Source: Gongronella butleri (taxonomy: Eukaryota; Mucoromycota; Mucoromycetes; Mucorales; Cunninghamellaceae). Taken from it: a stretch of 64,000 nucleotides of DNA. A program made the position numbers and the translations under genes. Each line of letters opens with the position of its first letter. The first letter of the stretch is position 1. This document shows, one piece after another, positions 55,210-64,000 of the stretch. The notes under the pieces were generated by a model. It was not told the DNA's origin. It ran no database searches and worked only from the letters and a program-made list of their open reading frames with translations. The stretch is from assembly GCA_025201375.1 (NCBI GenBank), contig JAIWZP010000045.1:176541-240540 (forward strand). Reading direction: 5' to 3'.

Positions 55210-58200
55210 ATGGTAGGTATCCGCGGCCAAGGACGCGCTGCAGCGCGTGTGCTGACGTTCTAGTGCAACATAAAGACCGTGTCATACTCTGTGGTGTTGA
55301 TGGGAGGGGAAAAAGGGGGGTGGGCATCAAGGGACAGCGCTTCGTGTTGCCCCGGTCAGACGTCATCTGGAACGAGAATGAAAGGGTCGCGTATGGTATG
55401 CTCAATTTTTCTTTCTCTCTGCTTTTCTAGGGCATGCGACTAGATATCAAGGTACTTTACGACGACAAACAACCAAAAAGCGACAAATCGGCAAACGACG
55501 CGTGCTCATGAGCCCTTTTTCTCTTATTTTAGCGTAAACTTCTCTCGCGGTCCGATCGTGTAAAGTGCGTGGATCTCCACCCCACTGAGCCCTGGGTGCT
55601 TGCCAGTTTGTACAGCGGCCATGTCTATATCTACAATTACGAGACACAGGTAGAACACGAAAATGACGCATTGGACGACGTGATTGACCCGTGTTTTTTT
55701 TTTGTCCTTTTCAGGTGCTTGTCAAGACGTTTGAAGTGTCGGAGACGCCAGGTAAAAAAAAAAAAGAAAGCATTCCTCGAGAAAAAGCGAAAAAACAAGC
55801 ATCTCTGACGCGATTTTTCTCTCTATCTATCTTTTTTTTACCCATTCTAGTGCGCGCTGCCAAGTTTATTGCGCGCAAGAACTGGATTGTGACTGGCTCG
55901 GACGATTCGCAGATCCGCATCTTCAACTACAACACGCACGAAAAGGTGGCAAGCTTTGAGGGCCACCCCGATTACATTCGTTGCTTGGCGGTGCATCCGA
56001 CGCAGCCGCTCGTGATCTCTGGGTCGGATGATATGACGATCCGTTTGTGGGACTGGGAGAAGGGGTGGAAGTGCGTCCAGGTCTTTGAGGGCCACTTGCA
56101 CTTTGTCATGCACCTCACGTTCAATCCCAAGGACTCGAACACGTTTGCGTCTGCCGGCCTTGACGGCGTCGTCAAGGTCTGGTCGCTCGGCGCCAATGTC
56201 CCCAATTTCACTCTCGAGGGCCACGAAAAGGGTGTCAACTTTGTTGACTATTATCACGGCGGCGACAAGCCTTATCTCATCTCGTGTGCCGACGACAAGT
56301 AAGCCGTTTCCCCCCCCCCGTTTTCATGCCAATGACAAACCCGTGCACTTCTTTTCTAATAGTACCATCAAGATCTGGGATTATCAAAACAAGAATTGCG
56401 TGCAGACTTTGGAGGGTCACAGCCAAAACGTGAATTTTGCGGCCTTCCACCCGGAATTGCCCATCATTTTGTCTGGTTCCGAGGACGGCACGGTGCGCGT
56501 GTGGCACTCTGACACGTATCGACTTGAAAATACCCTCAACTATGGTCTCGAGCGCGCATGGTGCATGGGGTACCAAAAGGGCGGCAACAATGTCGCTTTT
56601 GGCTTTGACGAAGGCACAGTCGTCATCAAGCTCGGCCGTGACGAGCCCGCCGTGTCCATGGATGCATCGGGCAAGATCATCTGGGCAAAGCACTCGGAGA
56701 TCCAAACTGCCAATGTCAAGACAGGTGTTGGTAATGACCCCACAAAAAAAAAAAAAGAAATCGCGACATGACTGAATTTTTTTTCCTTTTTATTTTTTTT
56801 GACGAACAGATATGAACGTCAAGGACGGTGAACGCCTTGCGTTGCCTGTCAAGGAACTTGGCAGCTGCGAAGTGTACCCACAGACGCTGCAGCACTCGCC
56901 CAATGGCCGCTTTGTGGTTGTTTGTGGCGATGGCGAGTACATCATTTACACGGCGCTTGCGTGGCGCAACAAGAGCTTTGGTTCTGGCCTTGGCTTTGTG
57001 TGGGCCGACGATTCGAATGTGTACGCGGTGCACGAGTCGTCGTCGCGCGTCAAGATCTTCAAGAACTTCAAGGAGCGCGCCGGTTTGCTCCCCAAGCTGA
57101 ATTACAGCGCCGAGGGCATCTATGGTGGCGCGCTGCTCGGCGTGCGAGGCAATGGGTTCCTCAATTTCTATGATTGGGAGACTGGCACGCTCGTGCGCCG
57201 CATCGACGTCGACGCCAAGAGCGTGTTTTGGTCCGACGCCGGCGATCTCGTCGCCATTGCATGCGAGGAATCCTTCTATATCCTGCGCTACAATGCCAGC
57301 GCGTACACTGCCTTTGTCGAGGCCGGAGGCGACACTGGCGACGAGGGTGTCGAAGACGCCTTTGAGTTTGTCACCGAAATTGCCGAAGTGTAAGGAAATT
57401 CCCCTCTTTTTTTCCTTTTTTTTTTTTTTCTCATCTCTTTTTTCTTTCTTTAGTGTCAAGACGGGCGCGTGGGCCGGCGACTGTTTCATCTACAGCAATG
57501 CGGCCAATCGCTTGAATTATCTTGTTGGCGATGAAGTCTTTACCATTTCTCACTTTGACAAGTAAGCGTCCCCCCCCCCTTTTTTTATTTTAGAAGCAGG
57601 GCCCTGACACGAGCTTTTTTTTTTTTTAATGTAGACCCATGTATCTTTTGGGTTACGCGCCACGCGACAATCGTGTTTACCTGTCTGACCGCGATGCGGC
57701 TGTGTACAGCTACAGTCTGTCGCTTGCTGTGATCCAATACCAGACGGCGGTGCTGCGTGGTGATGTGGATGCTGCAACGGAGATGTTGCCGCAGATTCCG
57801 CAAGATCAGCGCGGACGCATTGCGCGCTTTTTGGAGACGCAGGATCTCAAGGAGCTTGCGTTGGACGTGTCGACGGATCTCGAGCAGAAATTCGACTTGG
57901 CGTTGCAATTGAACCGTCTGGACACGGCGGTGGACATTGCGCGTCAGGTGGACAGCGAGAGCAAGTGGCGTACCCTCGGCGATGTTGCCCTGCAGGCATG
58001 GAACTTTAAGCTTGCCGAGGAATGTCTGCAAAAGGCCAAGGATCTGAGCGGCCTGTTGCTGTTCTACACGGCCAATGGCAACCAGCAAGGTCTGCGCCAG
58101 GTCGCTCAGGACGCCATTGCCCAAGGCAAGAACAATGTCGCATTCAATGCCCTGTACCAGCTCGGCCAATTGGACGACATTGTGGATTTGCTCATCAAGA

Positions 58201-58613
58201 CCGACCGCATTCCCGAGGCTGCCGTCTTTGCACGCACGTACGTGCCCAGCCAGATGCCGCGCGTCGTCAAGTTATGGAAGCAAACTCTGCTCGATCAAAA
58301 CAAGACAAAGATCGCAGAAAGCCTAGCCGACCCTGATCAGTACCCGAACCTGTTCCCGGATCTTCAGGCCGCGCTCAACCACGTCACTACAGAACAGGAG
58401 GTGCAGCAGGCCGACCTGCTGGACATCCACCAAGACCACCAAGAACACCAAGAACCTGTCGCTGCCGAACCCAATGGCATCCTCATCGACGAATCCAGCC
58501 CACTCAGCCCACCCTCCGCCGATGCATTCTCCCCGTCCCCCGTCACATCGCCCGCAGCACAACATGCGCACACTCACGTTCCCCAGGAGACAACCGTCGA
58601 CGATTTGATCTAG
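55210..58613 (+). CDS. SEC27: Coatomer subunit beta' (beta'-COP)
   Basis: Nine exons: 55210-55212, 55431-55451, 55533-55649, 55715-55751, 55851-56298, 56363-56724, 56810-57389, 57454-57561, 57635-58613; 884 aa. Exon 1 is just the ATG (ATG|GTAGGT), giving M|GMRLDIK; a second in-frame ATG in exon 2 is an alternative start. The N-terminal WD40 propeller starts [22 protein letters not shown] and contains [19 protein letters not shown] and [16 protein letters not shown]. It is followed by the second propeller ([20 protein letters not shown]) and the alpha-solenoid ([20 protein letters not shown]). The disordered C-terminus is His/Pro/Ser-rich. It is a COPI coat component that binds dilysine cargo signals for Golgi-to-ER retrieval. 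Confidence 0.96.
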
Positions 58614-58949
58614 AATCCTTTTTCTTTTTTTCTTCCTTTTTCCTTTTCTCTCTCTCTCTCTTTCTTTGCTCACCACCCGCCCCTACACCCATCTATATCA
58701 TGAAGAATTTAGTCTTTTAAAAATAAAAAAAAGTTTTGCCGATCACATGGCCGATCACGTGGAGATTTGCTGCGCAAGTGGCCATTTTATGTGTCAAAAC
58801 ACGTCTCGCATCGCATTGCGTTCCTGGAGCCCTTGTCCAAATCGTCACTAATTTGAACTAGATGATGTCACAGCGCCATTGATCGTCACTTGACATCTTA
58901 GCAATATCGAGTAGCAGCTTTTTACAACATTTTGATGAATTCGGATCCT

Positions 58950-59280
58950 TTTGGCTCGATGTGCATTAACACATACAGCAGATGATTGGGCTTCTAGTCC
59001 TCTACTCGCGTGCTGAGCGACAAACATAAAGGTGGGTCTGACGGTTGTCGAGAAAAGACGATTGAGCGTTTTCATCGTTGTTCGGTTGTCCATCCACGAC
59101 TTTATCACCCAGAAGGCCGTCTACTCGTTCAACCAAACAATCTCACACTTTCTAGCTCAAATGAACCTGCCCTTGCGCCATTGCCATTGCTGGAAGGGGC
59201 GCGATGGCGATTTTCGAAAATGACAGGTTTTTCAAGGGGGTGGGGTCAGTCGAAGATTAGAAAAATGAGAAAGGTTCCTC
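58950..59280. repeat. Diverged ~330-bp dispersed repeat, copy 1
   Basis: Parallels 62220-62550: GGGCTTCT, then GTGCTG, then (G)GTTGTCGAGAAAA versus GGCTGTCGAGAAAA, then GACGATT, GAGCG, GCGATTTTCGAAAATG versus CCGATTTTCGAAAATG, then GAAGATTAGAAAA versus GAGGATTGGAAAA. Both copies lie in the neighbourhood of the Cys-rich secreted genes. No coding capacity in common. Confidence 0.7.
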
Positions 59281-60122
59281 GGATCGGCATCCCATTCAAC
59301 CACATAGTAGACAGCGTCGTGTTCAACGACAAAAAGCAATAAAAATGAGAGATCTTAATTTTTTGATTTGTGACTGGCACGGTTATACGACCTTTTGACA
59401 GGTTCAAGTCCACTTCGGTTCTTTGTTTCTAGCTTATTTCTTTACATCGTACGTGCCTTGGGGCTGCGTGGTGTCTAATTGGCGCAGTGATGCCAGTAAA
59501 AGAAAAGAAAAAAAGGCATAATCATGATGTAAACAAGCGATCTGCAAGAGTTCTCACCCCCCTTTTTTGGGCAATTAAGCTTCAATGCAATCTACACGAT
59601 AAAAAAAGGCTGCATCGCAGGCGCTTGTCAAACTTGCCCGCTTTTGACACACTCATTATTCTTTCTTGTCCCCACATTGATTTTTATCGCTATAGGATGA
59701 ATTGCTTTGCTCTACGAGTGCAAGAAAGCGATGAATCTTCAATTACAAAGGTTTTAGGGGGTGCACAATAGCGTTAAATCTTAAATCGTGCATTATATAC
59801 TGACGCACTCCAAGCCTGTCTCTTTAACAAAAGGAGAAGCGACTTTTTTAATAAAAGGAGAAGCGACCCAGTTACTGCTTTTTAAGATTCCTTGCTTTTT
59901 TTTTTTTTTTTTTTTACTCCCTGGAACTCGTGAAGATCATGGCTTTTTCTTTAAACAACCTTGGCACTTTGCTGTAAGGAGCAACCAGGGATGACGTGCA
60001 TATAAGAATGTTTGCGGGTGTTTGGCATAAACATCTCCCCTGTATTAGTGGCGTCATGCATGTAGGCAATCGACGCCCGATGCAGATAAAAAAGGAGTTG
60101 AGAGCGCGATGCACAGCGAGGA

Positions 60123-60129
60123 ATATAAA
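60123..60129 (+). promoter_or_regulatory. TATA box of the secreted Cys-rich gene
   Basis: TATAAAA, 58 bases upstream of the ATG at 60188; the spacing leaves a very short leader. Confidence 0.6.
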
Positions 60130-60187
60130 AGCCAGACAAATTGGGGGCATCCCTTGATAATGTGAATCGTATTGGTTTACAAACAAG

Positions 60188-60814
60188 ATGAAACTGATTG
60201 TTCTGGCATTCTTCAGCTTTGCTATCGTATCCGCCTATCCAACGAATGTACTCTGCTCGGACCAGTGTAATGGTTGTATCAGCAGCAACCTCCCAAAGAC
60301 ACTACATGCGCCTAATTATTGCTCGGAACCTCTAAACCACACCTACACCTATTTCAAGATATATACCAAAAAAGACTATAATGGTTGTGGCTATGCGAAC
60401 GACATCGATGTGTTATACAACAAGTGTGCTAATGAGTGCCAGTCTTGTCAAAAGAAAGACGAATGTGAAGGTCTCAAGGCGTCTTCCACCATAACATGCA
60501 AGCCAAATGCGCGTTCCAAGAAAGGCGGTCCTTGTGTACTTTATTATCATTGTGAAGATGGATTGACATGTTTAGAACGCAAATGTGTCGATCCCAAAAC
60601 AGATTGCACGCAATGTGGGCATAGAGTTGAACAAAACAAGCTGTGTTGTGACTCTGGTGCTCTCGATAGAAATGGTGTATGGAAATGTCCTTCTGGCCAT
60701 CCATGCGAAAATGATGCTGCCTGTCTTTCAGACAAGTGTAATAAGAACAAACGCTGTGTCAAACTCGCAGGTGGTGCGTATCGACCAACGCGTGTCAATA
60801 ATCGCCAGGGATAA
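60188..60814 (+). CDS. Secreted cysteine-rich protein (208 aa)
   Basis: Single exon. Signal peptide MKLIVLAFFSFAIVSA with a likely cleavage before YPTN. The mature chain has 23 cysteines in ~190 residues, arranged in several small clusters (CSDQCNGC, CANECQSCQKKDEC, CVLYYHCEDGLTCLERKC, DCTQCG, LCCDSG, CENDAACLSDKC). The ...C-x-DGLTC-x-x-x-KC type pattern resembles small EGF/colipase-like disulfide modules, but I cannot assign a family. One sequon (NHT) is present. The odd cysteine number leaves one free thiol or an intermolecular bond. A wall-associated, adhesive or effector-like extracellular role is inference. Surrounding sequence is A/T-rich with a TATA box, unlike the CT-leader housekeeping genes. 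Confidence 0.85.
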   Translation: MKLIVLAFFSFAIVSAYPTNVLCSDQCNGCISSNLPKTLHAPNYCSEPLNHTYTYFKIYTKKDYNGCGYANDIDVLYNKCANECQSCQKKDECEGLKASSTITCKPNARSKKGGPCVLYYHCEDGLTCLERKCVDPKTDCTQCGHRVEQNKLCCDSGALDRNGVWKCPSGHPCENDAACLSDKCNKNKRCVKLAGGAYRPTRVNNRQG

Positions 60815-61401
60815 TTGATATGGATGGCCCCATTTTTGCCTGTTTTGGTCGTGTCTGGTGCCTCGTTGTCTGGTGATCGCATTGTCACGCTTTTGCACGC
60901 TCGCCTCCAAGATCCTTTTTTTTATTTATTCTATTTGTGCTCTCCCTCCCAATTTTAACCTCCTTTTCCCCATTGTTCCTTTTTTTTTTATTCCCTTTTG
61001 TTTCTTTGCGTTTGACCACCGCCCCGTGGTGAGTATTTGCATATTTCATTGACAAGGGATTATAACTAACTATCAAGTAAAGGATTTTATCACGTATTTT
61101 AAAGGGATTGATTATAAAACCGGCCTCCTAGCACTCCCCACAACAATAATCACTTTCTGTGTTAAAATGACTGCGTTGGCCCGTCAGGGAGTGTAAAATG
61201 ATTAGGTGGAGAGAGATAGGCTGATTTTGGCTATGTAATAAGTGTTACATGCGCAGTGGTAAATCGAATTGAGCTGATTATGAATGTGTGGATGTGCGGA
61301 TAGGCTGACAGCATATTTTGGCTGGAATTGGCTAAAATTCCCAGGCTAGCAGGTGTACTGCTCTAATCTTATTTTAAAAGTCAAAATCTCTCGCTTGTAC
61401 G
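60815..61401. other. Spacer between the two Cys-rich genes
   Basis: Contains the 3' flank of the first gene and a possible TATA box (TATAAAA, 61113-61119) 283 bp upstream of the second ATG. No other feature. Confidence 0.5.
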
Positions 61402-61653
61402 ATGAAAAACCTCCGTTTGCTCTTTTTTGTGATTGCTCTGGTGCAATTCAACCTTGTTGTCTTTGTACAAGACATACAAATCTCGAAGGATTGTGTGGTA
61501 AAATGCCCAAACTGCCACGAATTCGTCAGAAATGCTTATGATGGATGTAAAACTCTGCAAAAACCCGAAGAGGAATGTCGTAAAGCAGTTAGCGATGCCC
61601 AAGCAGAATGCAACAAACCAAGAGAATGCACACTTGAGTGCATTACTAAATAG
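61402..61653 (+). CDS. Small secreted cysteine-rich protein (83 aa)
   Basis: Single exon. The N-terminus MKNLRLLFFVIALVQFNLVV is a signal peptide, probably cleaved near VFVQ-DIQ. The mature ~60 residues contain eight cysteines (CVVKCPNC, GC, EC, EC, EC, EC) and many Lys/Glu. It is effector- or antimicrobial-sized. No family is recognised, and it is not obviously homologous to the larger Cys-rich protein 600 bp upstream, though both share the MK-L-hydrophobic signal style and local repeats. Confidence 0.75.
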   Translation: MKNLRLLFFVIALVQFNLVVFVQDIQISKDCVVKCPNCHEFVRNAYDGCKTLQKPEEECRKAVSDAQAECNKPRECTLECITK

Positions 61654-62888
61654 ACAATCTCATCAATAAACTATTCCACAAAACGGTGGTGGGAGTCGAA
61701 TCCTCGCCTTGTATCATACAGCTCGTTCAAGAGAATTCGAAAGCAATTTGGTGCTGGATGTCGGCATCGAGCATAGGTTTTTAGGGGGTTGAGGGAGTTT
61801 TTTGCTGTTTTTATTCAATCTTTTTGTTTTTTGATACGTTGTCCTGTTGATTTTTATTGCATTGATGTTGAATGGCTGCTAAAAAAATCTAAAAAAAAGG
61901 AAAAACGACAAGATCTTGGGAGATTTTCAGCGACGAGCACATTAAATTCAGACTTACAATTGCCGCAGAGCCAGTGCGTTGCATGATCGTTGGCAAACAA
62001 GACGACACTGGACTTGTCGCCGCTGTATGACTGAAAACCATAGCGTACATTAATGGCCTTTTTTTCTGGCTGCGACTGTAGCGCATTAAAATGTTCCATT
62101 GGTTTGCTGCCAATGTTATTGTGTGCTTCTGCGGGCTAGAGATGTTGGCTACGCTGGCGTTGAAGCCGGCTACCGTCAATGATTTGCGTTTTTTTCTTAT
62201 TTACTATTTTAGTTGCATTTCTGAGTGAATTTGAACTTCTGTGTATTGTGCTCACCCCAGATACTTCGGGCTTCTGATCGTGAGCTTGTGTGCTGTGCAA
62301 CAAAAATGAAGATGGATGTAGTGGCTGTCGAGAAAACGACGATTCGAGCGATTTTAATGTTTTCCGGATGTTCGTCCGTGGTCTTTTTATTCACATGGTC
62401 ATTTATTTATTTAAACAAAGAGTTCCAATGTTTCTCATTCGAATGAGCCAGTCCTTCAGAAGCTCGAGTCACTGGATGAAGCGCAATTCCGATTTTCGAA
62501 AATGGTGATTTTATAAGAGGTGCAATCGAGGATTGGAAAAGAGGGAAATTTGAGGCCATCTTACCATAAGGGGGTACCATTTAGAATACAAGGCGGATTT
62601 TGAAACCCGTCGTAAGTGGCCACCTGAATAGGTTTCAGCTCTTCTTGGAACCTTTGCACCACTCTTTCCGTCCTGACCTCCCCACACCTTCCCTCCCATT
62701 GGTCCACAGCTCCGCCGGACCGCCATACCCCGATGAGCCCGCACCCCAAGGTGCCACTGCCTCCTTTTATTGCTGTCCCCTTTTGTATCTCCGGCCACGA
62801 CAATGAAACGCGTTTTTTTTTTTTTTTGTGTTTCTCTCTCTTTCTCTCTTTCTTGTTCTTGTTTTTTTTTTTTTTTTTGTTCATCATC
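61654..62888. other. Gene-poor region with a possible orphan exon and a diverged repeat
   Basis: 61958-62135 (minus) looks like an isolated exon, discussed in findings. 62220-62550 is the second copy of the diverged repeat. 62780-62885 is the T/C-rich leader of the next gene. Confidence 0.5.
62220..62550. repeat. Diverged ~330-bp dispersed repeat, copy 2
   Basis: See 58950-59280; same order of landmarks, about 3.27 kb downstream. Confidence 0.7.
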
Positions 62889-63797
62889 ATGATTCAAATG
62901 AATGTCGACGAAATCATGTTTACGTTGCAGAAAAACATCGAATTGCCTGCTAAATTCTGGCAAGACTTCTCGCCCATTTTGGGGTCTATTGTGGAGGTGT
63001 TTGCTGAGCATTGCGAGGTCGCTGAAGGCGTCTTTGTTCTTGATCAGTTGGCAGCTGCTTTAGAAGGCGAGGAGGGCGATACAATTTCGCCAATGGCTTC
63101 TGGAAACCGTGGCAACAACCCATATAATGCCTATCAGGCTATGCGAAAGCGGAAGCGCTACTGTAATTTTTTTTTCAAAAGCAAATAATCATCCCACTAA
63201 TATCAATTATAGCATATTCCGCCACTGCCTATAGCCGCTTATCAAAGGCTGAAAAATGGAGCTATGTTTTACAATGGCAAGCGACTCAGCGGGACAGTAT
63301 GAGCCTGCGCCGCAAGTACATCAACAGGGTAATAAAATGCCTCAGAGAATGTGTGTGCGGAGTCAACATCGTCTTTCTTGTAACGATTTCCTTTGCATTT
63401 TATTCAATCTTATTTTATTTGACTCGATTTACTCGTAGAGACGAATTGTCATCAATAATGCAATGAAGGATATCAATTCCATGGGAGTAGAAGCATTTTT
63501 TTGCATGGCGTCTGGCAATGCAAGAAATGGCAGCAAGAAATTACACAAGCCTTTGATTGTGAGTGGGGGTAAATTACTGCTTCTCTCTTTTTTAAAGCTT
63601 GTATTAACCAAAAAACATGTTCTTTTTGGCATTAGAGCACGCAAGAAGCTTTTTGGTGAAGATAATGGACTTGATGAAACCTGAGACAGGAGGCAAACGA
63701 GTCTCGCCACACATCGCGTTTGGACGCCATATCTACCACGCTGTGCTCGGAAAATCAAGTGAGCGTCAGTGAGCAAGGATGAACTCGCTTGAAATTG

Positions 63798-63828
<31 letters not shown>

Positions 63829-64000
63829 AGGTGACCCTGTGGTGCCTGCGAAGCTCAAAGGGTCGTCAATGAAAGCGCGTGAAAAGATCAGAGGCCTGCT
63901 TGGTGAGTAATTCATTTTTAATGTTTCAAACTAATTCCATTGTATTTTTTAGAAAAAATTGACGTCAAGCACAACTTAATCCCTTGGCAGCGATTCTTTG
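62889..64000 (+). CDS. Unrecognised multi-exon gene, 5' part (continues beyond window)
   Basis: Exons 62889-63162, 63213-63328, 63439-63558, 63638-63758, 63831-63902, 63953 onward; phases are consistent and give at least 250 residues. The start ATG follows a T/C-rich leader. The protein begins MIQMNVDEIMFTLQKNIELP, then a basic NPYNAYQAMRKRKRY segment and the Lys/Arg-rich RRKYINRRRIVINNAMKDI. Then come FFCMASGNARNGSKKLH and GGKRVSPHIAFGRHIYHAVL. The N-P-Y-N-A-Y start and following Trp/basic pattern faintly recall an HMG-like or other DNA-binding fold, but I do not recognise a family. Exon 4 requires the second AG of TTAGAG (63636-63637); the first would give an immediate stop. Confidence 0.65.

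Larger units (their letters stand above)
58614..60187. other. Gene-free region between SEC27 and a secreted-protein gene
   Basis: 58620-58670 is the T/C-rich SEC27 3' flank. About 58950-59280 is a diverged copy of 62220-62550 (see that repeat). The rest has no supported gene. Confidence 0.55.

Noticed and set aside
59385..59425. tRNA B-box-like GGTTCAAGTCC
   Set aside because: The T-stem does not pair and no A box lies at the right distance, so it is not a tRNA gene.
61690..61725. Second tRNA T-arm-like sequence on minus (GGATTCGACTCCC)
   Set aside because: T-stem has two mismatches and no acceptor or D-arm is found upstream; at best a tRNA fragment.
1..64000. CRISPR arrays, bacterial operons, phage or plasmid features
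   Set aside because: The sequence is intron-rich eukaryotic nuclear DNA; no regularly spaced short repeats or Shine-Dalgarno-linked gene strings were seen.

Overview
The window is nuclear DNA of a filamentous fungus. It has many short GT..AG introns, pyrimidine-rich promoters, and fungal-type genes: an LRR+nuclease Ccr4, a Kcs1-type inositol pyrophosphate kinase, a MATA-type HMG box, eukaryotic phosphopantothenate-cysteine ligase, beta'-COP, RPL36 and HPRT. An early-diverging (Mucoromycota-like) fungus is my best guess, but that rests on general gene character, not on a diagnostic marker. Exon models below were built by hand from splice signals; for every multi-exon gene listed as complete, the exon lengths sum to an open frame.

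Layout. 1-6.4 kb: 3'-truncated Izh3/PAQR receptor (-) and a 7-exon hexose-type transporter (-). 6.9-11.6 kb: an old tandem duplication (~2.3 kb unit) carrying one intact and one frameshifted copy of a 52-aa SMP/LEA-like gene. 11.7-17.8 kb: divergent beta-tubulin (-), a KpsF/GutQ-like SIS+CBS isomerase (-), CAB2 (+). 17.8-21.5 kb: gene-free, with a degenerate ~0.7-kb-arm inverted repeat. 21.4-28.9 kb: a second, ~3 kb duplication. Each copy holds a member of an unrecognised ~375-aa single-exon family (+) next to CCR4 (-). Copy 1 of CCR4 is a pseudogene abutting a truncated P450; copy 2 is intact. 30.1-34.1 kb: PPP1R37-like LRR protein and RPL36 (+). 37.8-48.7 kb: large PH-domain protein (-), HMG-box factor (+), HPRT (-), KCS1 (-). 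54.3-58.6 kb: small conserved mitochondrial-looking protein (-) and SEC27 (+) from one promoter. 60-64 kb: two small secreted Cys-rich proteins and the 5' part of an unrecognised multi-exon gene.

Two gene-free blocks (34.1-37.7 and 48.7-54.3 kb) are transposon mosaics. They share a dispersed repeat and contain three non-autonomous elements whose boundaries I can define: a 198-bp TA-flanked element, a 554-bp element with 9-bp target duplications, and a 1006-bp TA-flanked foldback element with two ~419-bp near-identical arms. Both blocks are packed with the 7-mer TAC(A/T)GTA, about 50 copies against a chance expectation near 1. This matches the canonical excision footprint of Tc1/mariner elements with CAG...CTG ends.

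The genes are mostly unrelated housekeeping functions (trafficking, mRNA decay, purine salvage, CoA synthesis, inositol pyrophosphate signalling). I see no biosynthetic cluster. The most novel material is the repeat biology and the two orphan families.
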